From assembly GCF_001942255.1 (NCBI RefSeq), contig NZ_MKKC01000076.1:124001-188000 (forward strand): 64,000 bases of DNA, in the 5' to 3' direction. The notes beneath the pieces were generated by a model. The model ran no database searches. It saw only the letters and a list, made by a program, of their open reading frames with translations, and was not told the DNA's origin. The translations under genes and the position numbers were made by a program. The stretch's first letter is position 1. Each line of letters begins with the position of its first letter. Positions 36,327 through 46,018 of this stretch are shown piece after piece. The stretch comes from Nocardiopsis sp. CNR-923 (GTDB taxonomy: Bacteria; Actinomycetota; Actinomycetes; Streptosporangiales; Streptosporangiaceae).

Positions 36327-37370
36327 TCATGAGGTCTGGGTGACCTTGTCGAGGCCGCGCGGGACGTCGGGGTCGTAGCCGAGGCGGCGGGCGAGGTGTT
36401 CGGTGAGCAGCTGCGCCGGGACGATGAGGTTCATCGGCGCGACCCATTCGGGCACGTCCGGGACGGGGACGGACAGGTCGCTGGCGGCGGCGAGGGCGTC
36501 ACCGCCGCCGAAGCCGAATACCGGGGCCCCGGCGGAGCGGGCGCGTTCGGCCAGGGCGACCGTGCCCTGGAGGGTGGGGCCGGAGGGCGCGGCGACGAGC
36601 AACGCGGGGGTGCGCGGGTCGACGACGGCGATGGGGCCGTGCAGCAGGTCGGCGTAGGACAGTCCCATGGCGTGGAGGTAGCAGGCCTCCTTGAGCTTGA
36701 GCGCGGCCTCCAGTGCGGTGGAGAAGGCCATGCCGCGGCCGGAGATGACCGCGCCCTGGACTGCCACCATGCGCTCGACGATCTCCTCGACGGCGTCGGT
36801 GGGCGCGGCGAGGGTCTGCTCGATGCCGTCCGCCACGCGCTCCAGGTCGCCCGGGTCGAGGTTGGCGCCCAGTCCCAGGGCGAGGACCGCGAGGGCGGCG
36901 AGTTGGGTGTCGTAGGTCTTGGTGGCGGGCACCGCGACCTCGTTCCCGGCCTGGGTGACCAGGGCGACGTCGGCCTCGGCGGCGAGCGGGGAGTCGGCGC
37001 CGTTGGTGACGCCGACGGTGCGGGCTCCGCAGTCGGCGGCCCAGCGCATGGTCTCGACGATCTCCTCGGTCTCGCCCGACTGGGAGATGGCGACGGCCAG
37101 GACGCCGGACAGGTCGACCCTGGCGCCGTAGGCGGTGGCGATGGAGGGCGATCCCAGGGTGGCCAGTCGGCCGGTGTGGGCCTGGAGCAGGTAGCCGCCG
37201 TAGACCGCGGCGTTGTCGGAGGAACCACGCGCGAGGAACAGCACCTGTCTGGTGGCGCGGCCCAGGGACTCGATCTCCGGGCGCCGCGGGAGCAGCTCCG
37301 CGAAGGTGCGGCGCAGGGCCTCGGGCTGTTCGGCGATCTCGGAGCGCATGACGCTCGTGGTGGCGGGCAT
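36327..37370 (-). CDS. SIS-domain sugar isomerase/deaminase (glucosamine-6-phosphate class)
   Basis: A 347-residue protein of two SIS domains without the glutaminase domain of GlmS. Blocks seen: LFLARGSSDNAAVYG, AISQSGETEEIVETM (phosphate loop), TKTYDTQLAAL, and the GlmS-like C-terminus GLDKVT. Such proteins act as type II glucosamine-6-phosphate deaminase or related aldose-ketose isomerase in amino-sugar use. Start ATG 37370 has AGGGAAGG at proper spacing. It is divergent from the GntR regulator across a shared operator, so is likely repressed by it and induced by amino sugar phosphates. Confidence 0.88.
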   Translation of the reverse strand: MPATTSVMRSEIAEQPEALRRTFAELLPRRPEIESLGRATRQVLFLARGSSDNAAVYGGYLLQAHTGRLATLGSPSIATAYGARVDLSGVLAVAISQSGETEEIVETMRWAADCGARTVGVTNGADSPLAAEADVALVTQAGNEVAVPATKTYDTQLAALAVLALGLGANLDPGDLERVADGIEQTLAAPTDAVEEIVERMVAVQGAVISGRGMAFSTALEAALKLKEACYLHAMGLSYADLLHGPIAVVDPRTPALLVAAPSGPTLQGTVALAERARSAGAPVFGFGGGDALAAASDLSVPVPDVPEWVAPMNLIVPAQLLTEHLARRLGYDPDVPRGLDKVTQTS

Positions 37371-37413
37371 GGACAACCTTCCCTGGGGATCGGGCCGACC
37401 TGTGTGGAATGTG

Positions 37414-37442
37414 TTGACACCCGGACGCAGCTGTGGTCTAGT
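37414..37442 (+). promoter_or_regulatory. Candidate promoter of the GntR gene
   Basis: TTGACA at 37414-37419, a 17-bp spacer, and TCTAGT at 37437-37442 form a plausible sigma-70-type promoter whose -10 lies inside the operator, which would give autorepression. Confidence 0.45.
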
Positions 37443-37455
37443 CCGGACTATACCA
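37434..37455. promoter_or_regulatory. DasR-type (dre-like) operator
   Basis: An inverted repeat TGGTCTAGTCC-GGACTATACCA with one mismatch in 11 bp. Each half resembles the dre consensus built on TGGTCTAGACCA, which DasR binds in Streptomyces. It lies between the divergent SIS and GntR genes. Confidence 0.65.
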
Positions 37456-37561
37456 GTCTCGTCCCGATCCTCCCGGTGCGGTCCCGCCGGACCGGCTGCC
37501 CGGGACCCGTGGCGCTAGAGTCGAACGCCGACCACCCGCCGAACGAGAAGGCCGTCCGCCC

Positions 37562-38298
37562 ATGCCGATCGACCCCAGCAACCCGCTCCCGAAGTACAGT
37601 CAGCTCCGCGACCTGCTCCTGGACTGGATCACGGAGTCGGGTCTGGGCGTGGACGACATGATCCCCTCCGAGCGCGAACTGAGCGCCGTCTACCAGCTGT
37701 CGCGCATGACCGTGCGCCAGACCATCGACCTGCTCGTGTCCGAGGGGCGCCTGTACCGCGTCCCGGGCAAGGGCACCTTCATCGCCCGCCCCAAGATCGA
37801 GATGTCCCTCGTCCTGGCCTCCTTCAGCGAGGACATGCGCGCCCGCGGCTACGAGCCCGCGCCCGGGAGCTGATCCGCCAGGTCATCCCGGCCAGCGGGC
37901 ACACCGCCCGCATGCTCGACATCGCGCCCGGCACGCTGGTCCACCACATCGAGCGGATGCGCACCGCCGACGACGAGCCCATGGCGGTGGAGCGCTCCAA
38001 CATCGCGGCGGCGATGGTGCCGGGGCTGGAGGACTACGACCTCGCCGTGCGCTCCCTGTACGAGGTGCTGGAGAACGAGTACGACATCCTCCTGGACTCC
38101 GGCGAGCAGACGATCGAGGCGGGGATCTGCGACTCCGCGGACTCCCGCCTGCTCGGCCTGCCCGCCGGCAGCCCGGTGCTGGTGATGCAGCGCCGGAGCT
38201 TCGCGAAGGGGCAGTGCGTGGAGTTGGCGCTGTCCACCTACCGCGCCGACCGCTACCAGCTGCACTCCAGGCTGGACCCCCGGCGGCACGGAGACTGA
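37562..38298 (+). CDS. GntR/UTRA-family regulator, DasR-like, frame broken near 37865
   Basis: About 245 residues after one base is added. The N-terminal winged HTH (YSQLRDLLLDWI to TVRQTIDLLVSEGRLYRVPGKGTFIA) matches the GntR/HutC group; the UTRA effector domain follows (VHHIERMRTADDEPMAVERS to ELALSTYRADRY). The frames join at YEP/ARELIRQVIPASG, and HutC-type regulators including DasR share the ASGHTARMLDIAPG type string. DasR is released by glucosamine-6-phosphate and governs GlcNAc uptake and chitin use. Neighbouring PTS and SIS genes fit that role. Start ATG 37562 follows GAACGAGAAGG. Confidence 0.9.
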
Positions 38299-38339
38299 TT
38301 CCCCCGCGCCCACGGGGCGCACGTCCGTGGAAGGCCCCC

Positions 38340-39719
38340 ATGAGTCCGGACATATCCTCCACACCGTCAGCGCGGAACACGGCGCCCGAGAAGCGGTCCT
38401 CCACGACGCTGGCGGTCCTGCAACGCCTCGGCCGCAGCATGATGATGCCGATCGCGGTCCTGCCCGCCGCCGCCCTGCTCCTGCGACTGGGCCAGCCGGA
38501 CCTCCTGGGCGCCGAAGGTGTGGCGAGCTGGCCCGGGATGGGCTGGATGACGACCGTCTCCGGCGTGGTCGGCGCCGCGGGCGACTCGCTGTTCCAGGCG
38601 ATGCCGCTGCTCTTCGCGGTCGGTGTGGCGATCGGCTTCGCCAAACGCGCGGACGGGTCGACCGCGCTGGCGGCCCTGGTCGGCTACCTGGTCTTCGACC
38701 GGGTGTCCAAGCTGCTCTTCTTCGAGCAGGGCGGCGAGATCGGCGAGCGCGTCACCTTCGGCGCCGCGGGCGAGGCGGTGGTCAACTGGGGTGTGAAGAA
38801 CCCCAGCGACGTGCTGGGCGGCATCGTCATCGGCATCGTCACGGCGCTGCTGTGGCAGCGCTACCACCGGATCAAGCTGCCGACCTGGCTGGGCTTCTTC
38901 GGCGGGCGCCGCTTCGTGCCCATCCTCATGGCGGGCGTCGCCACCCTGATCGCCGTGGTCTTCGGTCTGGTCTGGCCGACGGTCGGCGGGTGGATCAACG
39001 ACTTCGGCACGTGGATCATCGGACTGGGCTCGGTCGGCGCGGGCGTCTACGGCGTGGTCAACCGCCTGCTGCTGCCGCTCGGCCTGCACCACATCGTCAA
39101 CTCGGTCGTGTGGTTCGTGTTCGGCGAGTACACCGACCCCGAGTCGGGCGACGTGTTCCTGGGCGAGATCAACCGCTACCTGGCCGGCGACCCCACGGCC
39201 GGCGGCTTCCTGTCCGGATTCTTCCCCGTGCTGATGTTCGGTCTGCCGGGCGCGGCGTTGGCGATCTGGCGTTGCGCGCACCCGTCGCAGCGCAAGGAGA
39301 TCGGCAGCCTCATGGTGGCGGCGGCGCTCACGGCGTTCGTCACGGGCATCACCGAGCCGATCGAGTACGCGTTCATCTTCGTCGCGCCCGTGCTGTTCGC
39401 CGTGCACATCGTGCTGACGGGCATCTCGATGGCGGTCCTCAACGCCCTGGACGCCCACCTTGGCTTCGGCTTCTCCGCGGGAGCGATCGACCTGCTCATC
39501 AACGCGACGAAGTCCAACACGACGGGGCTGTTGTGGATCCTGGCGCTGGGGATCGGCTACTTCTTCCTCTACTACTTCGTGTTCACCTTCCTCATCCGGA
39601 AGATGAACCTGCCCACGCCGGGCCGTGAGCCCGCCGAGGACGACGCGACGGCCGGGGCCGACGCCGTAGCCTCGGAAACCGGAGCCGCGGGCGGGGAGAG
39701 GGGCGACCGCGCCGACTGA
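38340..39719 (+). CDS. PTS EIIC component, GlcNAc/glucose type
   Basis: A 459-residue membrane permease with about ten helices. Signature segments LPAAALLLRLG, LGLHHIVNS (substrate site) and GITEPIEYAF (the conserved Glu) are intact. No EIIB domain is fused, in line with the separate EIIB gene at 35819. It imports and phosphorylates N-acetylglucosamine or glucose. The gene begins 41 bases after the GntR gene and probably shares its transcript and operator. The C-terminal 40 residues are a low-complexity cytosolic tail. Confidence 0.92.
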   Translation: MSPDISSTPSARNTAPEKRSSTTLAVLQRLGRSMMMPIAVLPAAALLLRLGQPDLLGAEGVASWPGMGWMTTVSGVVGAAGDSLFQAMPLLFAVGVAIGFAKRADGSTALAALVGYLVFDRVSKLLFFEQGGEIGERVTFGAAGEAVVNWGVKNPSDVLGGIVIGIVTALLWQRYHRIKLPTWLGFFGGRRFVPILMAGVATLIAVVFGLVWPTVGGWINDFGTWIIGLGSVGAGVYGVVNRLLLPLGLHHIVNSVVWFVFGEYTDPESGDVFLGEINRYLAGDPTAGGFLSGFFPVLMFGLPGAALAIWRCAHPSQRKEIGSLMVAAALTAFVTGITEPIEYAFIFVAPVLFAVHIVLTGISMAVLNALDAHLGFGFSAGAIDLLINATKSNTTGLLWILALGIGYFFLYYFVFTFLIRKMNLPTPGREPAEDDATAGADAVASETGAAGGERGDRAD

Positions 39720-39826
39720 TCCGCCCCCGGCGGAGTCCGGCGGTGAGGAACGCGGCGACGCCGGGTCTCCTCACCGCGGTCGGCTCCGAATGGAGAGTGC
39801 GGACAACCCTCTGGAAAGGCGAAACG

Positions 39827-40412
39827 ATGAACACGCGGACTCCGAAGGCGGCCTGGTGGCGCCGACCCCTGGTGGTGTGGCCGGTGGCCGGCCTCGTGCT
39901 GGTCCTGGTCGCGGCCGGGTTGTGGGCGTTCCAACCCTGGCGGTTGTTCACCACGCGCACGGTCGAGGAACCGCCGCCGGTCGCGGTCGCCGCGCCGAGC
40001 GCCCGACGACGGGGGCGGCGACGGCGTGGAGGAGGGCGCGTCAGCCGCCGCGGAGGAAGAGTCGGCGGAGCCGGTGGTCCTGGCGGAGGGCGACTTCGTG
40101 AGCCAGGAGCACGGCACCTCCGGCACGGTCGCCGTCCTGGAGCTGTCCGACGGGTCGCGCCACGTCCGCCTGGAGGACCTGGCCACGAGCGACGGTCCCG
40201 ACCTCCACGTCTGGATCACGGACCAGGAGGCGGGCGGGGACTGGTTCAAGTACCGCGACGGCCGCTACGTCACCCTGGGCGAGCTGAGGGGCACCCACGG
40301 GTCGGCCAACTACGAGATTCCGGCCGACGCGGACATCTCCGGTATGACGAGCGTGGTCATCTGGTGCGATCGCTTCTCGGTCGCCTTCGGATCGGCTCCG
40401 GTCGAACTGTAG
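39827..40412 (+). CDS. Membrane-anchored DM13-domain protein, frame broken near 40005
   Basis: About 195 residues after correction. One N-terminal helix (WPVAGLVLVLVAAGLWAF) places the rest outside the cell. The DM13 domain covers the C-terminal 110 residues (FVSQEHGTSGTVAVLELSDG, DLHVWITDQEAGG, SANYEIPADADI, VVIWCDRFSVAFGSAPV); the single Cys in IWC is the conserved one proposed to take part in redox or electron transfer. The frame break falls in a low-complexity Arg/Asp linker and could be one extra base or two missing bases. It is the last gene before the terminator shared with secA. Confidence 0.8.
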
Positions 40413-40475
40413 GCGCGCCGTTTCCCGTGGGGGCCGATCGCCGGTCGCGGGCGGGAACGGGCTCCCAGAACGACG

Positions 40476-40512
40476 GAACGCGTGTGGGCGCGAGTCGCGC
40501 CCACACGCGTTC
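40476..40512. terminator. Bidirectional hairpin terminator
   Basis: Perfect 16-bp arms (GAACGCGTGTGGGCGC and its complement) around a GAGTC loop separate the convergent DM13 and secA genes. Confidence 0.8.
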
Positions 40513-40530
40513 AGCGGCTACCGGCCTCGG

Positions 40531-43372
40531 CTACGTGGCGGCCGGGGCGCCGTGGCACTTCTTGAACTTCTTGCCCGAGCCGCAGGGGCAGGGCGAGTTG
40601 CGGGCCGTGCGGCGTACTCGTCGGCGGCCTCGGTGTGCTGCTCGACTCCGCCGTCCTCGCTCGGAGCGGAGTACTGGAGCCGGTCCGGGCGGTCCTCGCC
40701 GAATCCGGGGACGACCACGTCCTCCACGGGCTCGGCCGCCTTGTTGGGGGCCGCGGCCGCGGCCGCCTCCTCATCCTCGTCGACGACGGTCGCGACGGCC
40801 GTGGCGCCCTCGGCTCCGCCCACGCGCGCGGCGGCCTGGGCCGCGGCGGAGGCGGTGAGGGTCGGCTCCTCCTTCTTACGGGTCTGGGGCTCCACGTTGA
40901 ACATGTAGCCGACGGACTCCTCCTTGATGGCCTCCAGCATCTGCTGGAACATGTCGAAGCCCTCGCGCTGGAACTCGATCAGCGGGTTGCGCTGGGCCAT
41001 CGCGCGCAGGCCGATGCCCTCCTGGAGGTAGTCCATCTCGTAGAGGTGCTCACGCCACTTGCGGTCCATCACCTGGAGGATGACCTGGCGCTCGACCACG
41101 CGCATGGTCTCCTCGCCCAAGTCGGTCTCGCGGACCTGGTAGGCCTCCTTGGCGTCCTCCACGATCCGGCCGGCGATGAGCTCGGCCGTCAGTGAGGCCA
41201 CGTCGCCGTTCTCGTCGAGGAACTCGTCGACGGAGAAGGTGACCGGGTAGATCTGCCGGAACGCGCGCCAGAGCCGGTCGAGGTCCCAGTCGTTCGGGTC
41301 GCCCTCGGAGGTCTCGGCGGTGACGTAGCCGCGCAGCACGTCCTCCAGCATCTCGACGACCTGCTCGCGCAGGTCCTGGCCCTCCAGCACCTTGCGGCGC
41401 TCGGCGTAGATGACCTTGCGCTGGCGGTTGAGGACCTCGTCGTACTTGAGGACGTTCTTGCGGATCTCGAAGTTCTGCGTCTCGACCTGGCCCTGGGCGG
41501 ACGCGATCGCCTTGCTGACCATGCCCGACTCGATCGGCTGGTCGTCGGGGATGTTCAGCTGGTTCATGAAGGCCTCCAGGCGGCTGCTGTTGAACAGCCG
41601 CAGGAGGTCGTCCTGGAGGGAGAGGTAGAAGCGGGAGATGCCCGGGTCGCCCTGACGGCCGGAACGGCCGCGCAGCTGGTTGTCGATGCGCCGGGACTCG
41701 TGCCGCTCGGTGCCGAGCACGTACAGACCGCCCGCCTCGACGACCTTCTCGTGCTCCTCCTCGTACTCCTTCTTGGCCTTCTCCAGCGCCTCGGGCCAGG
41801 CCTCCTCGTACTCCTCCGGGGTCTCCAGCGGGCTCAGACCGCGGTTCTGGAGCTCCTCGTCGGCGAGGAAGTCGGGGTTGCCGCCGAGCATGATGTCGGT
41901 ACCGCGACCGGCCATGTTGGTGGCGACAGTGACCGCGCCGAGCTTGCCCGCGCGGGCGATGATCGCGGCCTCACGGGCGTGGTTCTTGGCGTTGAGGACC
42001 TCGTGCGGGACGCCTTCGCGCTTGAGCATGCGGGAGAGCAGTTCGGACTTCTCGACGCTGGTGGTGCCGACGAGGACCGGCTGTCCGGCCTCGTTGCGCT
42101 CGGCGATGTCCTCGGCCACCGCCTGGAACTTGGCGTCCTCGTGTTGTAGACGACATCCTTGACGTCGTCGCGGATCATCGGCTTGTTGGTGGGGATCGGC
42201 ACCACGCCGACACCGTAGGTCTGGTGGAACTCCGCCGCCTCGGTCTGGGCGGTGCCGGTCATACCGGACAGCTTCTCGTAGAGGCGGAAGTAGTTCTGGA
42301 GGGTGACCTTGGCCAGGGTCTGGTTCTCGTCCTTGATCTTGACGCGTTCCTTGGCCTCGATGGCCTGGTGCATGCCCTCGTTGTAACGGCGACCCGCCAG
42401 GACGCGACCGGTGAACTCGTCCACGATGAGGACCTCACCGTCGCTGACGATGTACTCCTTGTCCTTGCGGTACAGCTCCTTGGCCTTGAGCGAGTTGTTG
42501 AGGAAGCTGATCAGCGGGGTGTTGACGGCCTCGTAGAGGTTGTCGATGCCCAGCCAGTCCTCGACCTTGGCCACGCCGGACTCGGTGATGCCGACCGTGC
42601 GTTTCTTCTCGTCGACCTCGTAGTCGTCGTCGCGGCGCAGGCGGGGGGAGATCTTGGCGAACTCGGCGTACCAGCGGGAGTTCTGCTCGGAGGGGCCGCT
42701 GATGATGAGCGGCGTGCGCGCCTCGTCGATGAGGATGGAGTCGACCTCGTCGACGATGGCGAAGTAGTGCTCGCGCTGGAACGTGTCCTCCAGGGACAGC
42801 GCCATGTTGTCGCGCAGGTAGTCGAAACCGAACTCGTTGTTCGTGCCGTAGGTGATGTCGGCCTGGTAGGCCGCGCGGCGGGCGGACCCGCTCATCTGCG
42901 GGCTGACCACGCCGACGTCCAGGCCCAGGAAGTGGTAGATGCGGCCCATGTTCTGGGCGTCGCGGCGAGCGAGGTAGTCGTTGGTCGTGATGACGTGGAC
43001 GCCCTTGCCCGCGAGGGCGTTGAGGTAGACCGCCAGGGTGCTGGTCAGCGTCTTGCCCTCACCGGTCTTCATCTCGGCGATGTTGCCGAAGTGGAGCGCG
43101 GCGCCGCCCATGATCTGGACGTCGTAGGGTCGCTGGCCGAGGGTGCGCTTGGCCGCCTCGCGGACGGTGGCGAAGGCCTCCGGAAGGAGGTCGTCGAGCG
43201 ACTCGCCGTCCTCGTACCTCTCCTTGTACTCCTTGGTGAGGTCCCGAAGCTCCTCGTCCGTCAGGTCGACGTAGTCCTCCTCAAGGGAGTTGACCTGGTC
43301 CTTGAGCTTGGTGAGCCGGCGCAGGATCTTTCCCTCACCCGCGCGCAGGAGCTTACTGAGTATCCCTGGCAC
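40531..43372 (-). CDS. secA: Preprotein translocase ATPase SecA, frame broken near 42142 and 40610
   Basis: About 947 residues after two one-base corrections. It drives secretion through SecYEG. Walker A is MKTGEGKT (residues 102-108), followed by [11 protein letters not shown], the DEAD-type motif [13 protein letters not shown], and in the second half [13 protein letters not shown] and [10 protein letters not shown]. The C-terminal zinc motif [14 protein letters not shown] is present but only in another frame: the main frame runs on without it, and one further base near 40610 restores RNSPCPCG with a stop at 40531. The first break, at [13 protein letters not shown], is fixed by one C. SecA is essential, so both are taken as sequencing errors. 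Upstream lies a 385-bp divergent region. Confidence 0.95.
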
Positions 43373-43757
43373 TTCCTATGCGCTCCTCGCAGATCGCGGT
43401 TGGCTCCACGGACGTGGAGCGTCAGACCTGGGCCCGCGGACCGCCCGCTCCAGCGACCGCGGTGGCCGCCGGGGGTTCTGGGCCCTCGGGGCTCCATCCT
43501 AGAGGACCATGGCCGCGGGCCCGGCAACGTCGAAGCGGCTACACTCCGGACGCGGCCGGATACCGAAAGAAGCCAACCCAGTCCGTCCCTTTTCCTACCC
43601 TCCTACGAACGTGTGGAACGGGTTCGGATGTTCCCCGCCTTTTCGCGGTGTTTGTGCGGCCCCGGCGCCCCAGTGGGTAGTGGATTCATATGAGGTCGCG
43701 CCGACGACCCGTGTCTGGGGCGCCGTCGGGCGCGACGCGTGCGGGAGGGGGACGGCG
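43373..43757. other. 385-bp divergent promoter region of secA and the 43758 gene
   Basis: No gene is supported. Local GC content is lower between 43560 and 43690 than in adjoining genes, as expected for promoters. I could not identify a clear -35/-10 pair. Confidence 0.4.
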
Positions 43758-44255
43758 ATGCGAGCGAGCCGAAGGAAGCAGGGGGCGCGGACGACCGAGG
43801 GGGCCCCGGCCCCGCGCACCCCGTTCGAGTTCATCGAGGGCGCGCTCTTCCAGCCCGGGGCGAAGGCCGACAAGCCCGTGGTGGACAACGATCCCGGTTC
43901 GTGGTGGGAACGGCGCCGGCCGACGGACGACGAGGGCTTCGGGCGCATTCGGGGGTTCCAGCGGCAGGGGGGCAACCTCGCGCCGACCGCCCACCACCGT
44001 GGGAGCGCGGCGTCCTGGGTCGCGGTCGGTCTGGCCTTCGTCGGGTTCACGATGTGCGGGCTGGCCGTGGTGCTCGGGTGGACGGCGTGGATGCTGATCG
44101 TGGGCGGTCTCCTGATGGCTGCCGCGCTCGTGGTGGCCGTCATGTGCGACATCCTGGCGGACGTGGTGCTCGACCCGCCCAGGTACGAGTCCGAGGAACC
44201 GCACGCCACCCCGCTGCACCAGATCAAGCAGGAGCGGGCCCGCCGACTCGGCTGA
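43758..44255 (+). CDS. Two-helix membrane protein resembling the HGxxPAAW family
   Basis: A 165-residue protein: a charged N-terminal half (WWERRRPTDDEGFGR) is followed by APTAHHRGSAASW, similar in shape to the HGxxPAAW motif, and then two hydrophobic helices (VAVGLAFVGFTMCGLAVVLG and AWMLIVGGLLMAAALVVAV) and a short acidic tail. HGxxPAAW proteins are small actinobacterial membrane proteins of unknown function; this one is longer at the N-terminus. The ATG at 43758 follows GGGAGGGGGACGGCG. A hairpin lies downstream. Confidence 0.7.
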   Translation: MRASRRKQGARTTEGAPAPRTPFEFIEGALFQPGAKADKPVVDNDPGSWWERRRPTDDEGFGRIRGFQRQGGNLAPTAHHRGSAASWVAVGLAFVGFTMCGLAVVLGWTAWMLIVGGLLMAAALVVAVMCDILADVVLDPPRYESEEPHATPLHQIKQERARRLG

Positions 44256-44379
44256 CCGCCCCCGCCAAACCGTGCGGGCTCTCGCGCACGGCCCGCCCCG
44301 TGCGGCGGACCGACCGGGACGCCGGGGCGCGGCGGTGGGAACGGACCGGTCGGCGCACGGGCCCCGGTCATGACGCGGG

Positions 44380-44409
44380 CGGACCCGCCCCGGGCTCGGG
44401 GCGGGTCCG
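44380..44409. terminator. Bidirectional hairpin terminator
   Basis: Perfect 13-bp arms CGGACCCGCCCCG and CGGGGCGGGTCCG with a four-base loop sit between the convergent 43758 and hpf genes. The remaining 44256-44541 bases are GC-rich and without a gene. Confidence 0.7.
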
Positions 44410-44541
44410 TGCGTGGAACGCGGGGGGCGGCCCCGAGACGGGGCCGGGAAAGCGGGGACGCCCTCGTACGGGCGGGACGCGGGCGGGCGCCTTCCCCATT
44501 CGGGACACCGGCCAGCGGCCGATCCCCGATCCTCGGCGAGC

Positions 44542-45213
44542 TCAGTCCACGAGCCGCAGGACTCCGTAGTTGAAGCCCCTACGGCGGTAGACGACGCTCG
44601 GAGCGTCCTTCACCTCGTCGTGGAAGAGGTAGAAGTCGTGTCCGACGAGTTCCATTTCCATCAGCGCCTGGTCGATGCTCATCGGCTTGGCCCGGTGGAA
44701 CTTCTCCCGAACGATGACGGGAGTGCCCCCCTGGGTGTCGAGTTCGACGATGTCCTCGGAGAACCGCTCGCTGACCGCCGTTCCTCCGAACTCCTCCTCC
44801 CCGCGGCGCTGGACGGGGGGCGCCTGTTCCGCGGTGGTGGTCTCGGTGACGAGGTTCCCGGCGAGGTTCGCGGTCGCGGCCGCGACGGACACCGGGGCGT
44901 GGTTCCCGCGGTGGACCTTGCGTCGGTCCGCCGCCTTGCGGAGTCGGGCCTCGATCTTGTCGATGGCGAGGTCGAGAGCCCCGTGCCGGTCCGCGGCCGC
45001 GGCCTCGCTGCGGATGACCGGACCGTTGGAGTGGATGGTCAGTTCAACCCGCTCGCGGACGTCGGCGAGCTTGGGGTTGCGCTCCGCGGACACCTCCACG
45101 TCGACGCTCATGCCCTTGCGCTCCCACTTGGAGAGCCGTTCGAGCTTGTCCTCGACGTGCTGTCGGAACCTCTCGCTCACACCGGTGCGTCGACCTTTGA
45201 CGATGATGTCCAT
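44542..45213 (-). CDS. hpf: Long-form ribosome hibernation promoting factor
   Basis: A 223-residue protein. The N-terminal domain (MDIIVKGRRTGVSERFRQHV to the helix ALDLAIDKIEARLRK) binds the decoding centre of the 30S subunit; a variable linker (about 110-160) leads to the C-terminal dimerisation domain (IVREKFHRAKPMSIDQALMEMELVGHDFYLF) that pairs two ribosomes into 100S particles. Length is typical of the long form. In actinobacteria the gene is commonly found near secA, as here. It has an unusually long upstream region (about 800 bp) with strong secondary structure. Confidence 0.95.
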   Translation of the reverse strand: MDIIVKGRRTGVSERFRQHVEDKLERLSKWERKGMSVDVEVSAERNPKLADVRERVELTIHSNGPVIRSEAAAADRHGALDLAIDKIEARLRKAADRRKVHRGNHAPVSVAAATANLAGNLVTETTTAEQAPPVQRRGEEEFGGTAVSERFSEDIVELDTQGGTPVIVREKFHRAKPMSIDQALMEMELVGHDFYLFHDEVKDAPSVVYRRRGFNYGVLRLVD

Positions 45214-46018
45214 AGGACCCCCTTCATCGCGTGGCCGCCGTGAAGGCGACGGCCAGGCTGGCTATGCTCCCTCCCGCCGTGGGGGGCGGAAGGGTGTCGC
45301 GCTAGCCCCCTTCCGCTGGTGGCCCCCCTGCCGGGGCCACGGCTCGGTTGGATGTGCGTATACCCATCACAGGCACCGTACTCACGCGCATCAGCATGTG
45401 AATCGCGCCCCCTGGGTAAGGGGTTTGGACATATGCCGGATACCGAACGTGATCATGCCTGCGAGGGGGCCGACGGTCCGGAGGGGAATGGGGCGAGCGC
45501 GTGGCGCACGTCCCCCGGCGGCGAGGAACCGGGTATGACTGAAAGGACGTGCTCCCGCGGGGTTCACCCTCGACGGTGAACCCCCGCGCGTGAGCATGCC
45601 ACCCGTCCGGCCGACCTGGTCTTCGTCCCCACATCCGCCTGCTGAGAGTGTCGCCGCTCTTGTCCGCGACTACTGCTCTTCTCCCTGTCATGAGGGACAT
45701 CGGGACCCTCCGCGGGGCAGGGCTTACCTCTAAGGCGCACCGTGATCGGTCGACGAAAAGTCGCCTTACGTGGGCCGTTTCGCCTGCGCCTGGCATCGGC
45801 TTGCCGGAACCGCTCCCCGGTTTCCCCAGGAGCTCGGTCATTCCGGCGCAACCACGGACCCGGACGGGTGCCATACCTGGACCGTAACCTGTCCCAGCGC
45901 GTCTGTCAGGTAGCCGGGGTCTCCCCCTCCCCTCACCCCACACCACAAATCCCTGCACAGGCAGGCTTTTCACCCGTTCACGAGAGGTTCGTAAAACCTT
46001 CGCAGCCGGAGCTCGCCC
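45214..46018. other. 805-bp non-coding region upstream of hpf with a strong hairpin at 45551-45595
   Basis: No gene is supported; GC content drops to the low 60s. On the hpf strand a hairpin has arms GGTTCACC/GGTGAACC extended by CGCGG/CCGCG with one bulged base and by outer GCTC/GAGC, followed by a short T-containing stretch. Further upstream (45700-45900) there are several smaller self-complementary segments. This could be a long structured leader of hpf with an attenuator, or a separate small RNA followed by its terminator. Confidence 0.45.

Noticed and set aside
45302..45973. Minus-strand frame of 223 codons upstream of hpf
   Set aside because: No domain, Arg/Pro-rich composition, lower GC at third positions than real genes, and it runs through the strong hairpin.
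45600..46000. c-di-AMP (ydaO-type) or cobalamin riboswitch upstream of hpf
   Set aside because: The conserved sequence blocks of these riboswitches could not be found in order; only generic stems are present.
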